Notes: generated by a model not told the origin, from the letters alone. A stretch of DNA of 64,000 nt from Kalaharituber pfeilii (GCA_015179045.1 WHUZ01000010.1:1426001-1490000); one strand, 5' to 3'. Counted from the first letter of the stretch, positions 46,942 to 59,116 are shown. Numbers and translations: made by a program.

Positions 46942-49264
46942 CCCAATCTCTCTATGCCCTTGCTGTGTTCCCATTACCATTATCTATCGAGCTGTTCAAA
47001 TCCATACTCCTCCTGTGCGTCTGTCTCCGTCTTTCTCTTTTTTGTCCCTTGTGTGATCAATAACTCCTCTTATTTATATTCCTAGGCTCTTTGTTTCATT
47101 GTTACCCATACGCATATCCCTTTTCTTTGTTCTTTTTTTTTTTTTTTTTGAAGTAGGCTTCGTGCCTGTGTTTCTAAACCTCACTTTGGCCCCGTTGAAA
47201 GCTTTGTTGTTGCATAAAGTACCGGCTTTTTACATCATCTACATCCCCAATTGTTTTCCCTGACAAATCGAACTTCAGATTTTTTTTTTTTTCTCTTTTT
47301 TTTTCCCCCCTTTTTCTTGTGGGTTTCGATTGGCAAAAAGATTTGTATACGTGTGAGTTTTTACTGGGTTGATCGTGGATTTGAGGGTTAGTACCTGGGG
47401 AAACTTGGTACTTTCTACCCTCTTTTTTTTTTTTTTTTTTTTTTTTTGGTTTGTTTGTAGCTACAATAACGTTCGAGAGCATTGCATTGGAGCGAGGAAC
47501 TGGGAGTTTGGCTGAAAGCGTTCCGCATGCTAGCAATTGGGGAAGAAATATGAAAAACATTATTGCATTTATTGTACAAATCTTATCCAACATTCGTTTT
47601 TTTTCCCACTTTGGATGCTGGTGTCAACATGCACAAAAGTGATTTTATTACTGTTTCTTGAGTGTAGTAAATACCGACTAGTAAATACCATCTTTCTCTG
47701 CCGTAATCTCATTGAAATATATCAGAACTTGTTCATCTAGATTTCATTTTCGATTTTCATATTTTCAATTTTTTTGCAGCTTTACATGTGAGATTGCGTG
47801 CCCTTGGGGCAATCAGTAGCCAAACAAGAGTTTCCCGTCAATCATCTGCATCTCAGCCTTAAAAGCCGTAACTATATATTGCCTCCCCATCCCCTACCAC
47901 CATCCCATACAGGTCCTTCCTCCGAGCCGTTACCAAACTAGCAACCTGTACTCTCCCAGATATGGACACACATTCTCAAGCATTCTCGCAGCGTACAAAC
48001 AAGTCTCAATATACATCTTCATGCCTGTCTCAGAGTAGACCTTCACTAAACCGTGCCCACTTGCCCGTTTCACACTCTATTCTACGTTCTTCGTATGTAA
48101 GTATCTATTGGCCGCGGCAGCGGCAGATCGACAAGCATCCACCAGGACGTATACGTACGTACTTCGTACATACATTATGCATGTACATGTGCAGGTGAGG
48201 TCCCCAAAACCAGACACTGCATAGGTAACTCAAAGCAAGAGGTCACGAGACACCCATTTCCAGATTCGGCGCTGGAAAGTTCAAGATCACTCAGCGGATC
48301 TTTCACATGAATTATTTCACGTTGCATTGCTTGTTGCAGATAAGCGTTCCTCCTGCGGCTGTAACTACCAATTTTGAAGAAGCGGTTTGTCGTAGACCGG
48401 TCTTCCTCTTATCAACGTGCAATAATTCATGAGGAGAGCCGAGTACATACTTCTGGCTTGGAGGTATGAGATCACTTATCATAGAGGTTGCGTAGTTTGG
48501 TTAAGGTGGGGTGGTTTGCAATCTCGTGGGGGCGACAGATAATAAACGGGGTTACGGAAGAGGCAGAGGTAGTTATGAGGATTTAGAAGGGTCACAGGAC
48601 AGCGTGCAGGAATGGCACGAGTAGTATTGAGTCAGAGAGGTCGTCGGGAACCAGACTAGGCGAGAGGAGAAATGGTGTAGGACAACAGTCTTAACCAGAC
48701 TACAGCCTCAAGGTGGGAGGTTGTGGTGATCAATGCCACTTGGCGTCAGTACACAGCATGACGATGTCAGGAGCAGCGGCTCTGACGACAAAACTGACGA
48801 GCGCCCCTGGTTAGGCTGATCACGAGACTAACGAAGGGGCCATTATACCAACCAGGGTAGTGAAACGAATTATTCACATGTGCAAATCAGAATTAACAAG
48901 CAGCCGAAAAGGTCATGTTATATACCAAATCATCAGATCTTTCAAACGCCATTCCCAAGCCCGATAAAGTTTTTCTGTTGGTAAAATCGAATTGGTAAAA
49001 GATGTGAGTTGCGGAGTCGGAGGCGGGCGCAGAAGGATGGAAATGAACATTGATCCCACAACCCTCACAAGATAGAGAGAATGCTAAAACCAATAGTACT
49101 CCTTGCCAGATGAACACAGGTCTTTCATGCCCAACACTCCGCTCCGCCTCCATTATCGCACATGTAATATAGGAAAAGGAAAATGAAAAGAAAATACAAA
49201 TGAAAGAAGAGACATGAAACTTATAAACCGAGAATACTTTTGCTGTGAGATTGTAGCGTAGCAT
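46567..49264. other. low-complexity convergent intergenic region
   Basis: 2.7 kb between the FHA gene (+) and RPS9 (-). Contains a T36 tract (46906-46941) and further long T tracts near 47130-47150, 47280-47304 and 47423-47447, then ordinary unique sequence. No gene seen. Confidence 0.55.
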
Positions 49265-50132
49265 TTACTCTTCCTCCTCTTCTTCACCCTCATCACCACC
49301 CTTCTCAGCGGCCTTGGCCTTCTTTCTTCGGTTCCTTCCGGGCCTGCCACCACCGTATGGAGAGTTGAGGGCGAAGTCAATGTGTTTTTGGGAATCCAAT
49401 CGTACTACGAAGGATGGGGCATTGACAATTTGTTTGCCGACACGGATGTGGCGTTGGCGGATGAGAACACGAGCGTGATGGATCGATTTCGCAAGACCAA
49501 GCTTGTAGACCTGGGTCTGGAGACGGCGCTCCAGGAAGTCCTCAACGCGAAGGGCGAGCACGTAATCGAGCTTCATGCGGGAGTCATCGAGCACACCAAC
49601 ACGAACGAGACGGCGAATCAGGGCATTACCCTCGAAGAGACGCTTGGGATCCCTACAACAGGGTGTAAGTATAGATAATTCTCTGCATTGGACCGTCGAA
49701 TTCGTACTTCTCATCAAGAGTCAAGAGCTGACGGGCAGCACGACGAATCTTAGAGAGGGTCAACTGGACACGCCAGACCTCTCTCTTGTTTCGAAGACCA
49801 TATTCACCAACGGTCTTCAATTCAGAGTCGCTGGAAGATGAAGTAAATCAGTTTTGGATGGCTCTGCCTTGTGCGTGACAATCCGGCAACGCATCAATTG
49901 AAGGAGACATGAGAAAGAGCACGCTCAGACTCAGTGGTACTCACAGACGAGCAGACTCGTATGGACGTCTTGGGACCTAAGTGATGGTTAGATGAAAATT
50001 TTGGCAAAGGGTATTTGTATGGGTTACGAGCCTTGTAGGTTTTGGAGTAACGGCGGGGGCTACATTGAGGTTGAAGGATAGGATTAGCTACTGAATCTAG
50101 TCAAGGATAGTCTTGCTTGACACATACGCCAT
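49265..50132 (-). CDS. RPS9: 40S ribosomal protein S9 (uS4)
   Basis: Five exons on the minus strand, 50132-50128, 50059-50032, 49976-49945, 49830-49708 and 49652-49265, give 191 aa. The order is [42 protein letters not shown], then the S4 RNA-binding domain ([38 protein letters not shown]), and a basic then acidic tail ending in Glu6. All match eukaryotic uS4. The first coding exon is five bases (ATGGC). The second intron begins GC, not GT (AAG|GCTCGT, intron 50031-49977), which is required to join KTYK to VPRRP. Known role: small-subunit body, decoding fidelity. Divergent from RPL21. Confidence 0.96.
49977..50031 (-). other. putative GC..AG intron in RPS9
   Basis: 55-nt intron joining ...KTYK to VPRRP.... 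The donor is AAG|GCTCGT and the acceptor CACTTAG. The nearby GTAACC (three bases in from the donor) would break the reading frame. The match to the usual GC-donor consensus GCAAGT is weak. Confidence 0.75.
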
Positions 50133-50444
50133 GGTGAATTATACGGCAGTATCTCAATCTCGTTCGTTGCTGGTGTTGTTGTTGTTGTCGTTACTATTTG
50201 CGTAGTTTGAAATATTGCCCTCTGTCGGAACTTCTGGTGTTAGTGGGTTGTGTGGTTACCCCAAACAGTCATAGGGCAAACCCTTGCCCAGATTGTGCTC
50301 TCCCCACTAACATCCACAAGCAGCATTCAACACTAGATACTGCATTCGAAATTTACAAGCGGCAAATATACAGACAATCGCAACTAGCTCCAAGTAACCG
50401 TCCACCCCACGACTAGTCCCACGTCGCAGTAACAGAAATAAGCA
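50133..50444. promoter_or_regulatory. shared divergent promoter, RPS9 / RPL21
   Basis: Only 312 bp separate the two ribosomal-protein start codons, so the two genes likely share activator sites. No single known element stands out to me; there is a GTTGTTGTTGTTG run at 50173-50190. Confidence 0.6.
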
Positions 50445-51108
50445 ATGGGTCACTCCGGTATGAAATATCGGTTGAATTGGGAGACAGAGGGGAACATCAG
50501 CTAATGGTGGTGAAACACAGGCGGTCTTCGATCAGGAACCAGATATGCCTTCTCCAGGAACTTTCGGGGTCAGTAATCAAACGGGCGTTTTCACCGGCTT
50601 GGATAAAATATTGACAGTTGTATAGAGAAGGGTATGATCCCGTTGTCTACCTACTTGACACAATACCGAGTAGGTGATATCGTCGATATCAAGGCGAACG
50701 GTGCGGTCCAGAAGGGGTTAGTTTGATATGCATTCCCTCGAAAAGGACTCGACAACTGATCATATCGAAATAAATAGCATGCCACACAAGGTCTACCACG
50801 GAAAAACCGGTGTTGTCTACAACGTCACCAAGTCCGCTGTTGGGGTTATTCTCTACAAGGTCGTCGGCAACCGATACATTGAGAAACGAGTGAATGTCCG
50901 TATCGAGCACGTCAAGCACTCTAAGTGCCGGCAGGAGTTCGTTGACCGGGTCAAGTCAAACGCTGAAAAGAAGAAGACTGCCAAAGCCGCTGGTGAACAC
51001 GTCTTCTTGAAGAGGCAGCCAGCTCAGCCCCGTGAGGCCCGTGTTGTAAGCGTGAAGGACAACCTCCCAGAAACCATCACTCCTATCCCATACGAGACAA
51101 CCATCTAA
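50445..51108 (+). CDS. RPL21: 60S ribosomal protein L21 (eL21)
   Basis: Four exons, 50445-50457, 50521-50568, 50626-50716 and 50778-51108, give 160 aa, the canonical length. Sequence landmarks: [79 protein letters not shown], and the C-terminal [21 protein letters not shown]. First coding exon is 13 nt. Known role: SH3-like barrel protein of the large subunit. At the exon 2/3 junction the model gives NFREKG where most species have NFRKKG or NFRKHG; the splice sites leave little alternative. Confidence 0.96.
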
Positions 51109-51952
51109 ACAAATAAAATCCGGCTTATCACTGTACATATATCTTCTCAAATTCGAATGTACGGTGCACATCTCATGCTAATTCTCTTGTTTCATTCACA
51201 AATCTGCACATGGTTCACCAGCTGTTGCTTCCACTAGTGTGGGAATCGGCAAGTTGGCTGATGGATGCGTGCTGGTAGAATATGAAAAACCACGATCTTT
51301 CAGGCGGAGGTTTGCGGTGCAGGGTCTTCTCTGGATACAGATGGGTAGTTATTACGGAACGGTCAAAATGGGTGACTTTTGGCGTGCTTTGTGTTTTTCT
51401 TTCCTGTTCATCTGGGTTCTGTATTTCCTATTTTCTTTCCATGTGCTCTCATCATTCGGTGCCTCCCTATTGAAGAAAATCATATCCTCGGTACAGACCG
51501 GAGTTTTTTGAGTTTTCCAGCGTCATTTGATTCATTGTGACTTCAATGCGCTCTGAAATAGCTATGTAATGCCTTTTGGTCGTGACCAACTGTGCAATAT
51601 TTCCAGAATTCCTCAAGGCGCCACCATTCGGGAATCACATCCATCCCGATTCTCAACCCAAGAGTTTTTTCTAGCTAAGTTGCCCCTTACACTGGAAAGC
51701 CCCATCGTCATAGTCTGGTTGGACTATAATCATGCTTGGCGCTGCATGCAAACCAAAAGTTATCCACAAATTAAGATAAGCGTCAACTGATGAATTTTTT
51801 TTTTTTTTTTTTGTTTCCTTTCCCGCACCCAAGAAATCAACCCCACAAAGCTATAAATCTACACATCAACATTGCCAGAATATATTGCGACGCACGAACC
51901 TCAATTCCTCTGTAGAAGTGCCATCAATTGATTATCCAGCTGACCTACAGTC
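51109..51952. other. intergenic region between RPL21 and RIM2
   Basis: 844 bp; RPL21 3' end, then the RIM2 promoter. A T17 tract lies near 51797-51813. No gene. Confidence 0.55.
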
Positions 51953-53371
51953 ATGGTTATTGCGACCACCGAGGCCTCTCGCTCAAATCCCATTACTTCA
52001 CACCAGCCCCACCATCCCCACCATGCGCATGCTCCAGAATCAAACTTATTACCTACATCTCGGGAAGTAGGTATCGCGCTTCCAGATAAGGATACGAAGG
52101 AGGTGCGATTAAAAGGAGAATCACCAGTTGCTAAGTCATGGGCACATTTTGTTGCCGGAGGGTATTTAACCTTCCATTAACATGATGTGATGGAGCAGTC
52201 CCGTGCTAATTGTTTGAAATAGTGTGGGTGGAATGACGGCAGCGCTTTTCACAGCGCCGCTGGATGTCGTAAAAACCAGGCTTCAGAGTGATTTCTACAG
52301 AGCTCAGCTGCAGGCGAAAAGAGAAGCTGCCGGTTTGCTATTTCAGAAGCAAGGTCTTATGAGCCAAGGACTGAGGCACTTTGGTGAGACATTTCAAATA
52401 TTAGGGTAAATAGGTCTTAGAAACAATCACTTGTCAGGGTAAAAAACTAATTGAGCTGTAGAGAGGTTTATAAAGTGGAGGGATGGAGAGCATTGTTTAA
52501 GGGTTTGGGCCCGAATCTCAGCGGGGTTGTCCCTGCGCGGTAAATTCCTACCAAAAGATCTAATGCTTGTCTTGTACTGATTTTATATCTGAGTAGATCA
52601 ATTAACTTCTTTACGTATGGAAACGGCAAGAAGATAATAGCCGAATACTTCAACCATGGTCGCCAGGATGCTACATGGGTCCATCTCTCCGCTGCTGTCT
52701 GTGCTGGCATCGTAACGTCCACGGCGACAAACCCCATCTGGCTTGTCAAAACCCGCCTGCAGCTTGACAAGGAGGTCGCGGGTGCGAAAGGCAAGACCAG
52801 GAAATACAAAAACTCGCTAGATTGCGTTATAAAGGTTATTCGTGAGGAGGGATTCCGAGGACTGTATCGCGGGTTGTCAGCATCATATCTGGGTGTGTCG
52901 GAGTCTACCTTGCAGTGGGTGCTCTACGAGAAAATGAAGAGCTACATAGCGCGCCGGGAGGAGCGGCGCGTTGCAAGTGGGCGAGAGGCCACAAGCTGGG
53001 ATTCGTTCATTGACTGGAGTGGGAAGTTGGGGGCTGCGGGAAGTGCAAAACTGTTTGCAGCAGTGATTACATATCCCCATGAGGTCGTGAGAACGAGGTT
53101 GAGGCAGAGGCCGATGGAGGGTGGAAAGTTGAAGTATACTGGGTTGATACAATGTTTCAGGACGATCTGGATGGAGGAGGGACTGGTATCAATGTATGGA
53201 GGACTGTCACCTCATCTGGTAAGTTGACATCCTATTCTACTAATACGGCAACATCGAATCAGATAAATTTCTAACGTTAAATCTTTGCAATAGCTCCGAG
53301 TTGTTCCCTCTGCAGCAATAATGTTTGGCATGTACGAAGTGATTCTTCGTCTCTTTGGCGAAAAATCATAG
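51953..53371 (+). CDS. RIM2: mitochondrial pyrimidine-nucleotide carrier
   Basis: Five exons, 51953-52161, 52223-52405, 52462-52539, 52597-53218 and 53294-53371, give 389 aa. After a ~60-residue N-terminal extension there are three Solcar repeats with signature motifs PLDVVKTRLQSD, PIWLVKTRLQLD and YPHEVVRTRLRQ. The Trp in the second motif (PIW) is characteristic of the Rim2/SLC25A33-36 and related folate/FAD carrier branch, and the long loop in repeat 1 (FQKQGLMSQGLRHFGE) fits Rim2. Known role: exchanges (deoxy)pyrimidine nucleoside triphosphates, with iron transport also reported, across the inner membrane for mtDNA and RNA synthesis. Convergent with POP7. Confidence 0.92.
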
Positions 53372-54318
53372 AGCTACACAATGCCCTGGCACGATTATTC
53401 GTTTTCCCTCCTTAGATAGACTAGATACAAAAGTCCTGCGCTTGTCCTGTTTTTACCCCGGATCTTTAAAGGATTTATACAACTCTTTACCGCATTTACA
53501 CGGTTGATCGGCCTGGACATGAGTATTACAACTCGATTCCAAATATGTACCATATATAATGTTTCCCTATACTTACCCTATCTACTTTAGCTCCTTATTC
53601 TCCTCTTGCCATTTTTTCCTTCCTGCTGTTGATTTTGACGTTGGTTTTTTTGAGGATAGGGTCCAAGTTTGCTTTTCATTGGTTTTTGCTATGGCACTGC
53701 TCGTTCTTACTTTGCTGTCTTGGTCTGTCTTGAGCTTCGCTCCTCAAAGTAACTCTGATTCTTCTATCTTGTCAATATGGTTTGAGTGGTATGGAGAAGA
53801 CGAGAACATCCCAGGCTCAACAGAAAATTGAAATGAAGATTACGAGCTGTGCTGCTATTAGCTTCGTTGCCATTTCATTACCCTGAACTAACACTGTGTG
53901 AATCTTCAAAAACCCTTGGATTGCTAAGTTACCTGCCGCCAGGCTTAATGAACGACCTACTTGACTTCGGACTGCTAGATTTCAGGTGGGGCTAATAGGA
54001 ATATAACTTCATTCAAGTTCCTCCGTAGGTCCCTACCCTATCCATGCGCTAATCATATCATCACCTAAATTCGACAAACGATATACAAGCAGATACAGAA
54101 CGAGTAAAGAACAACAGTAGTAATAAACATTCAAACTCCCCCAACGCCTGTCCCAGCCGCCATGCCATGCTATGCCGCTAATAACGCGCCAAAAGCACAA
54201 GACAAGAGCAGGAGACAATCATAGCCCTAGCACAATACGCATAAGCATACTTGTATGTAAACATAAGAGTGAAACAGATAATTCTGGTTTAAGACAGAGA
54301 AGTGAGTTTAGATGTAAA
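53372..54318. other. convergent 3' intergenic region
   Basis: 947 bp between the ends of RIM2 and POP7. No gene seen. Confidence 0.55.
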
Positions 54319-55415
54319 TTATGGTCTGACAAGTGTGATTTTAATCTCGACCATGCTAGTTTTCCGGGTGCGCATGTAGTCACAGTCGTCTTCGTCGTCG
54401 CCTGCTTCATCGTCTTCCACATCATCGGCTTCGTTATTTGTGTCGGGGTCGCTCATTGAGACGTCGAGTAGGGATGGATCAGAGGTGGGTAATACTGCTG
54501 GCGAGGATATAGAAACGAGTGAAGTGTCTTCAGTGGGGTGCTGCTGATCCTGGCCATCCATATAGGTGTCGTTCTCTGCATCGGTTTTAGGCCGTTTGCC
54601 GGTGGGAGAGAGAGGATTAGACGAGGCAGTGGTATGCCGAAAGTCTTCAATTTCCTCGGACTTGCGCTTTTTGTTCTTGTTACTTGTGTTGTTTGAGGGT
54701 GCAGTGGTCGTAGTGTCTGGGGTCTCTATGTTTAAACGCTCCTTGTTTGCTAGTTTCTTCACCGCCGATGCCCCAGGACGGTCGACAACGTCGTCCACAA
54801 CGTCCACGCTGCCAGTACCTATTCGTACGGATACCGTGGTATCTTTCATGAAATACATCCCTAGCGACAAACATTTGTCTATCGCCTTCCCTGTCGCCTT
54901 CAGCAATACGCCTTCGCCCAATTGTGCACCGCGGCCACCATCCGCAGCCCCAGTCCTACCCATTGCACTGCTAGCCCCGCCCCTACCGCCACGTTTTTTG
55001 TTTCGCTGTCTCTGCTTGTTGCGGTAGCCTTTCACCCTTTTCGCCTGTTCTTCAGCCGCATCATCCAGGCCTCCGCCACCAAGCCATAACGCAGACTCTT
55101 GTACATCCAGGATCTTGCGGATGCGTTTGACGGCGGAAATGAATGGAGTTCTAGCTGAAACATAGACGATTTGTGGAGACCGCTTGGAGTGGATGTTGGG
55201 GATTGGAGGGTGGAGCAGAGGTCTTTTTTGGAGCTTCTTGTCTGTGGCGATTGGGTCAGCGAAGAAGCAGCAGCAGGGGCAATACCTCCTATAAAGTTAT
55301 GGGTGGGAATGCGGTGCGCGGGCAATTTTCACTTACTTGGAGGTAGAGGTGGTAGCTTCGATGGTGGCGCATCAAGTGGAACTCGAGGTCTTGCAGCAGC
55401 TGTTTCAATCGTCAT
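54319..55415 (-). CDS. POP7: RNase P/MRP subunit Pop7 (Rpp20), Alba family
   Basis: Two exons on the minus strand, 55415-55337 and 55241-54319, give 333 aa, over twice yeast Pop7. The Alba-like core spans about residues 33-178: KRPLLHPPIPNIHSKRSP, VYVSARTPFISAVKRIRKIL (the nucleic-acid-binding helix and strand), VLLKATGKAIDKCLSLGMYF and VSVRIGTGSVDVVDD. A 40-residue Arg/Lys/Gly-rich loop (RNKQRQRNKKRGGRGGAS) is inserted in the core. Residues ~180-333 are a disordered, Ser/Thr/Asp-rich tail with a possible nuclear signal NKNKKRKSEE and an acidic run near the end. Known role: heterodimer with Pop6 binding the P3 domain of the RNase P and RNase MRP RNAs. Acceptor at 55243-55242 is preferred over one at 55277, which would add a Cys-rich stretch foreign to the family. 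Confidence 0.85.
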
Positions 55416-56139
55416 CTTCAAATTCGAATTTTGCTTTTCTGAAATTTACTTGTTTTCAGACAAGTGGACAAGCAGAATGTTGTGGAATACCAAATGGAAT
55501 GAGTGAATTGTCTGGCAAGTCTGATTTGCAATCGTGCTTGCTTGCTGGCAGAGCTTAAGAGTGGTTGAGGGGAGTAGCGGTTGGTTGGTGGGGCTACCGC
55601 CCTAAGGATTTGTTTGTTTTGGTTCAGATGCTTGCTTGTTGTCGTTGCGTTGCGCATGCCAAGAGATGCATGATGCAGTGGAGGAAAAGCGCCAAGAGGT
55701 AACACAGCAGATATACTGCATTTGGATTTTACTAATTCTGTGTTACTTGCCCTGATTAAGTGCCAATCCATTGCTATCTGACCAGCGAATGGACTTGAGT
55801 CCGTTTCTTCTTTTACAAACCTCCAGTCCTTATCTCCAATACTACCTCCTGTTTCCCAAATGTTGACCCCCCTCATATTCGAGCCTTCACAAAATGCCTT
55901 CCCTCGAATCTTGGTACCCCAACTCCCATAAGCAACAGATTTACAAGCAGCACAAAATCCTCCTTTCAAGGCCACTGATGGCCCCACGATACCCCAAATA
56001 TTCCAAGTTTCTGACACCTTCCTGTTTCCATAACTCTGGAACCTTTGCACAGCTTTTGCTGTGGCAAATCCCCAACGTAAACGCCACCTTAATTGAGCCA
56101 GTTCGTTAAATCCAGATTCAAAGTTCACACTTGACAGCA
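55416..56139. other. intergenic region upstream of POP7
   Basis: 724 bp. A long minus-strand open frame covers much of it but runs into POP7 exon 1 out of frame and has no family features, so I do not call it. Confidence 0.45.
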
Positions 56140-57386
56140 TCATCTTGTGCGTTTGATTGCGTGAGCCTCCCGTCTCGAATTGTCCGAAAGAGCTCTTGAA
56201 TCAGTGATGATGACACCAGGGTTCCAATAGGGATTTGGAGGCGGATCTGTTGACCCTGGTGCTGCAACTATGGGGATCCCTGCATTTGCTCTGGGTGGGT
56301 AATTGGTAGGTCCTGAATGCCACACCATGCTGCTTGATGTATGTATCATGTGCCATGTGTTTGCATCCGAATGCATACTTACACTGCTTGGAGAAGACCA
56401 TGCAGTCTGTGTCCATGGTAATTAGCCATTGTTCGTTTCACAGTTCTTCTGCACACCTCATCTCCATCGTCATCATCGGTATCATAACCATGCTTTCGTT
56501 TGTTGGCGAAAGAAACCTTGGTTTGGAGGTTTAAGAAATCTGTTGACATTTCGGGGGTATTTGGTCGACTTCGAAACCCTGCCCACTTGATCTCATCCTT
56601 TGGTTGGCACTTATGGCTTCTCTCCTCGATGCTTTCTTCTATTCCACCCATATCGATATCCATGCTAGTCTCCAATTGTTGAACTTCTCCCGAGGCAGCA
56701 TTAAGCTCTTCTGTGGCTAACATGGACCGCCTCAGAGAATAAGGTGCTGGTGTGGCTAATATCGGATGAGTTGAGAAATAATCTCTTTCCATCTTCTCAT
56801 GATCCCTAGCCTTTGCTCTGTGGAATAGCACCTTCCATGGTTCTGGGGATGGTAAAGGCGTCACAGACCGAGGAAACATTTGTTGGTCTTCATCCACGGC
56901 ATTGTTTGACTGTTCGCTAATGGAAGGCAAGCTTTGCACGCGAATAGAGGCTGGCCTGTTTGGAGAGTATGCTTTGGAAGATGGGTATCGCTCAAGACTG
57001 ACAGCTTTGTGCATTCCCGTCGGACTCATGGGCGTTGGAGAAACTGGAACTTCTACCATACGGCTAAGTGGAGAATTGCTGCTTGGTGTTCCGATGGCTC
57101 CATCTACGCAATACTATCAGCGCCTTGGGCGGGGTATATAAGAGGGAACAAACTGAGACACACCTTGACATCCATAATCATTTCTCGATGTGTCAGTTAC
57201 TCCAGCTGGGATAAACTCGACAACCGCAACCATGCCCGCATGAACAATACCCTCCCATTTCTCTAGCGGTATCTCTACACCATCCTCGTGGAATATCTTG
57301 ACCCGGATATCGCTAAATCCAGACAAGGGATTTACATAGCACCACTCACGCCCTATACTTGTGAACAGCTGCTCCGTGGTTTTCAT
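56140..57386 (-). CDS. unrecognised 377-aa protein
   Basis: Three exons on the minus strand, 57386-57164, 57103-56383 and 56329-56140, give 377 aa with agreeing phases. The first ~75 residues look folded: LFTSIGREWCYVNPLSGFSD, IRVKIFHEDGVEIPLEKWEG, VHAGMVAVVEFIPAG. The middle is Ser/Pro-rich (EVPVSPTPMSPTGMHKAVSL). A region around 190-310 carries LPSPEPWKVLFHRAKARDHE, an acidic helix, KWAGFRSRPNTPEMSTDFL and a DTDDDDGDE acidic patch next to CRRTVKRTM. The end is Pro/Asn-rich (GSTDPPPNPYWNPGVIITD). I do not recognise the family; several SP/TP sites suggest a phosphorylated regulatory protein, which is inference. Confidence 0.7.
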
Positions 57387-59114
57387 TAAATTCTGTATTC
57401 ATGTGCTTGCGCTCGTCAGTTTCTATTTAGAGAACACCTTGACTAAGAAATTGTTCAGTGACGCACACTGCAGAGCATGACCCCGCTCAATGGTACCTTA
57501 ACATAGCGCATTTGCGGTGCTATTCGGAGCGTGACATGGCCTTGAGTCATTGAGTTTCGCATCGTGATAAGCCTCCTTTACACGTGACAATACCCTCCTC
57601 ACTGTTCCCTGTATCGAATTTGTCTGAGGAGAGAATTTGTTTGTTGTTCCGCGAAAGACTTGACTGATCAACTAAACTCGGCAGAGGGTGGGCGCAACCC
57701 CAGGTATAAGTAGGGGATTATTCTCGTGCGACTGGAAATCAAAGAGGGGGAAGTGAGCAGTAGTATCTGAGGGGTGAAACTCTAGAAAGCCGGTAGAATT
57801 CCTCAGCTCAAATTAGAACCATTATCCCAGTTCCGCCCACTGTTCCGAGACGTATCACAAAAGCAAAGATATGAAATGGTTAAATACCCCATTTTCTTTT
57901 CGCTCACTGCAAAGGCAAACGTAGCAAGAGACAGGTCCGGAATTAACTCGAGAGTGCAGCGCGCTGTGTAGGTATTTTCAAGGGTTCTCCGCTTCGACAT
58001 CCTTGCAAGCTTCAGTCCTTACCATCTCGCTAGATGGGGATTTGGTTAGCTTTGCGGCGAATATTATGATCGACTTGACACGCAGGACCACGACAGCGGT
58101 TTCCGGACAAACAGGGTGGGTAGTGCAAGGTTAAACTAAGAGTGTGCACAGAATACAAGCAAAACAAGGTAACATCGTTAAGGCGAAACACTGCGAAAGA
58201 AGGGTTTTATGAATGAGAAGGCATACGTTTATTCAGCGAGCTGTTTGACAGGGGCAAGCCAATTCAGATACGTTCACTAGGCAATACCTGAACACGAGCT
58301 AAGGTTGGTATATCCTTCGTGTCAGAAAGTTGAACAGGTAACCCGGCTCCATTCCTCCCAAATCGGAGTCGAGTCTGAAATCGGAGAAGAAGCTCTGTTT
58401 TTACTGATACCATCTTAATTTACTAAAAACTCGGTATTTTTCACCAACTTGATCAATTCGCATCACCATCCCCAAATCTGGGAGAGGCTGCCTGCTGAAT
58501 ACGAGATATGCGGGGCGCACCTACACGGTCCCAAGTCAGATGCCGTTGCTATAGCATCCCGCAAATTTTGCGGACGTGCGGCAGACTGTACGTGTCTCCA
58601 TACAAGCACATGATGGTACCAGCGAATACTCTGAGGGTGGAACTATCTACTGGGCAGTTGATTGGACTACAATCTCTAGTGTGTGTGTGGAGATGAGTGG
58701 ACAGATGTAAAATATTCAAAGCGCAACGAGGTCCATGAAGATGCACTATACATGTATGGCGTGCTTTGCGCGCACTGTACGCACTGTGCATATTGAGTGT
58801 TCTGTGGCAGGTTCTGGAACGCGGTGAAGAATCTAGATGATTCAATTTAAGGCTTACTATAGGTCTAGAAAGGAGGCAAGACAACGTGGGCTGTAGGAAC
58901 TGGAAAAATCGAAGTAAGATCGAGTGTGGAGATCGTGGGATAAACGATATTTTCCTGGCATGTGAAATGTTGATATGACTAGTTGGAAGCACACTCCAGA
59001 CGTGAGATGTTACGGGTGTTGTTTTAAGTGTATATGGGTTTTAGTCGTTTGAAGTATTAGCTTTATCACGGATGTTCTTTAGAATAAACCTTGATACTGG
59101 TATGCTCATCAAAG
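57387..59114. other. gene-free stretch
   Basis: 1.7 kb leading into the transposon-rich right end. No gene found on either strand. Confidence 0.5.
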
Positions 59115-59116
59115 TA

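Noticed and set aside
55418..56143. 241-codon minus-strand open frame between POP7 and the 377-aa gene
   Set aside because: No domain or compositional sign of a real protein; it overlaps POP7 exon 1 in another frame and fills a promoter/3' region.
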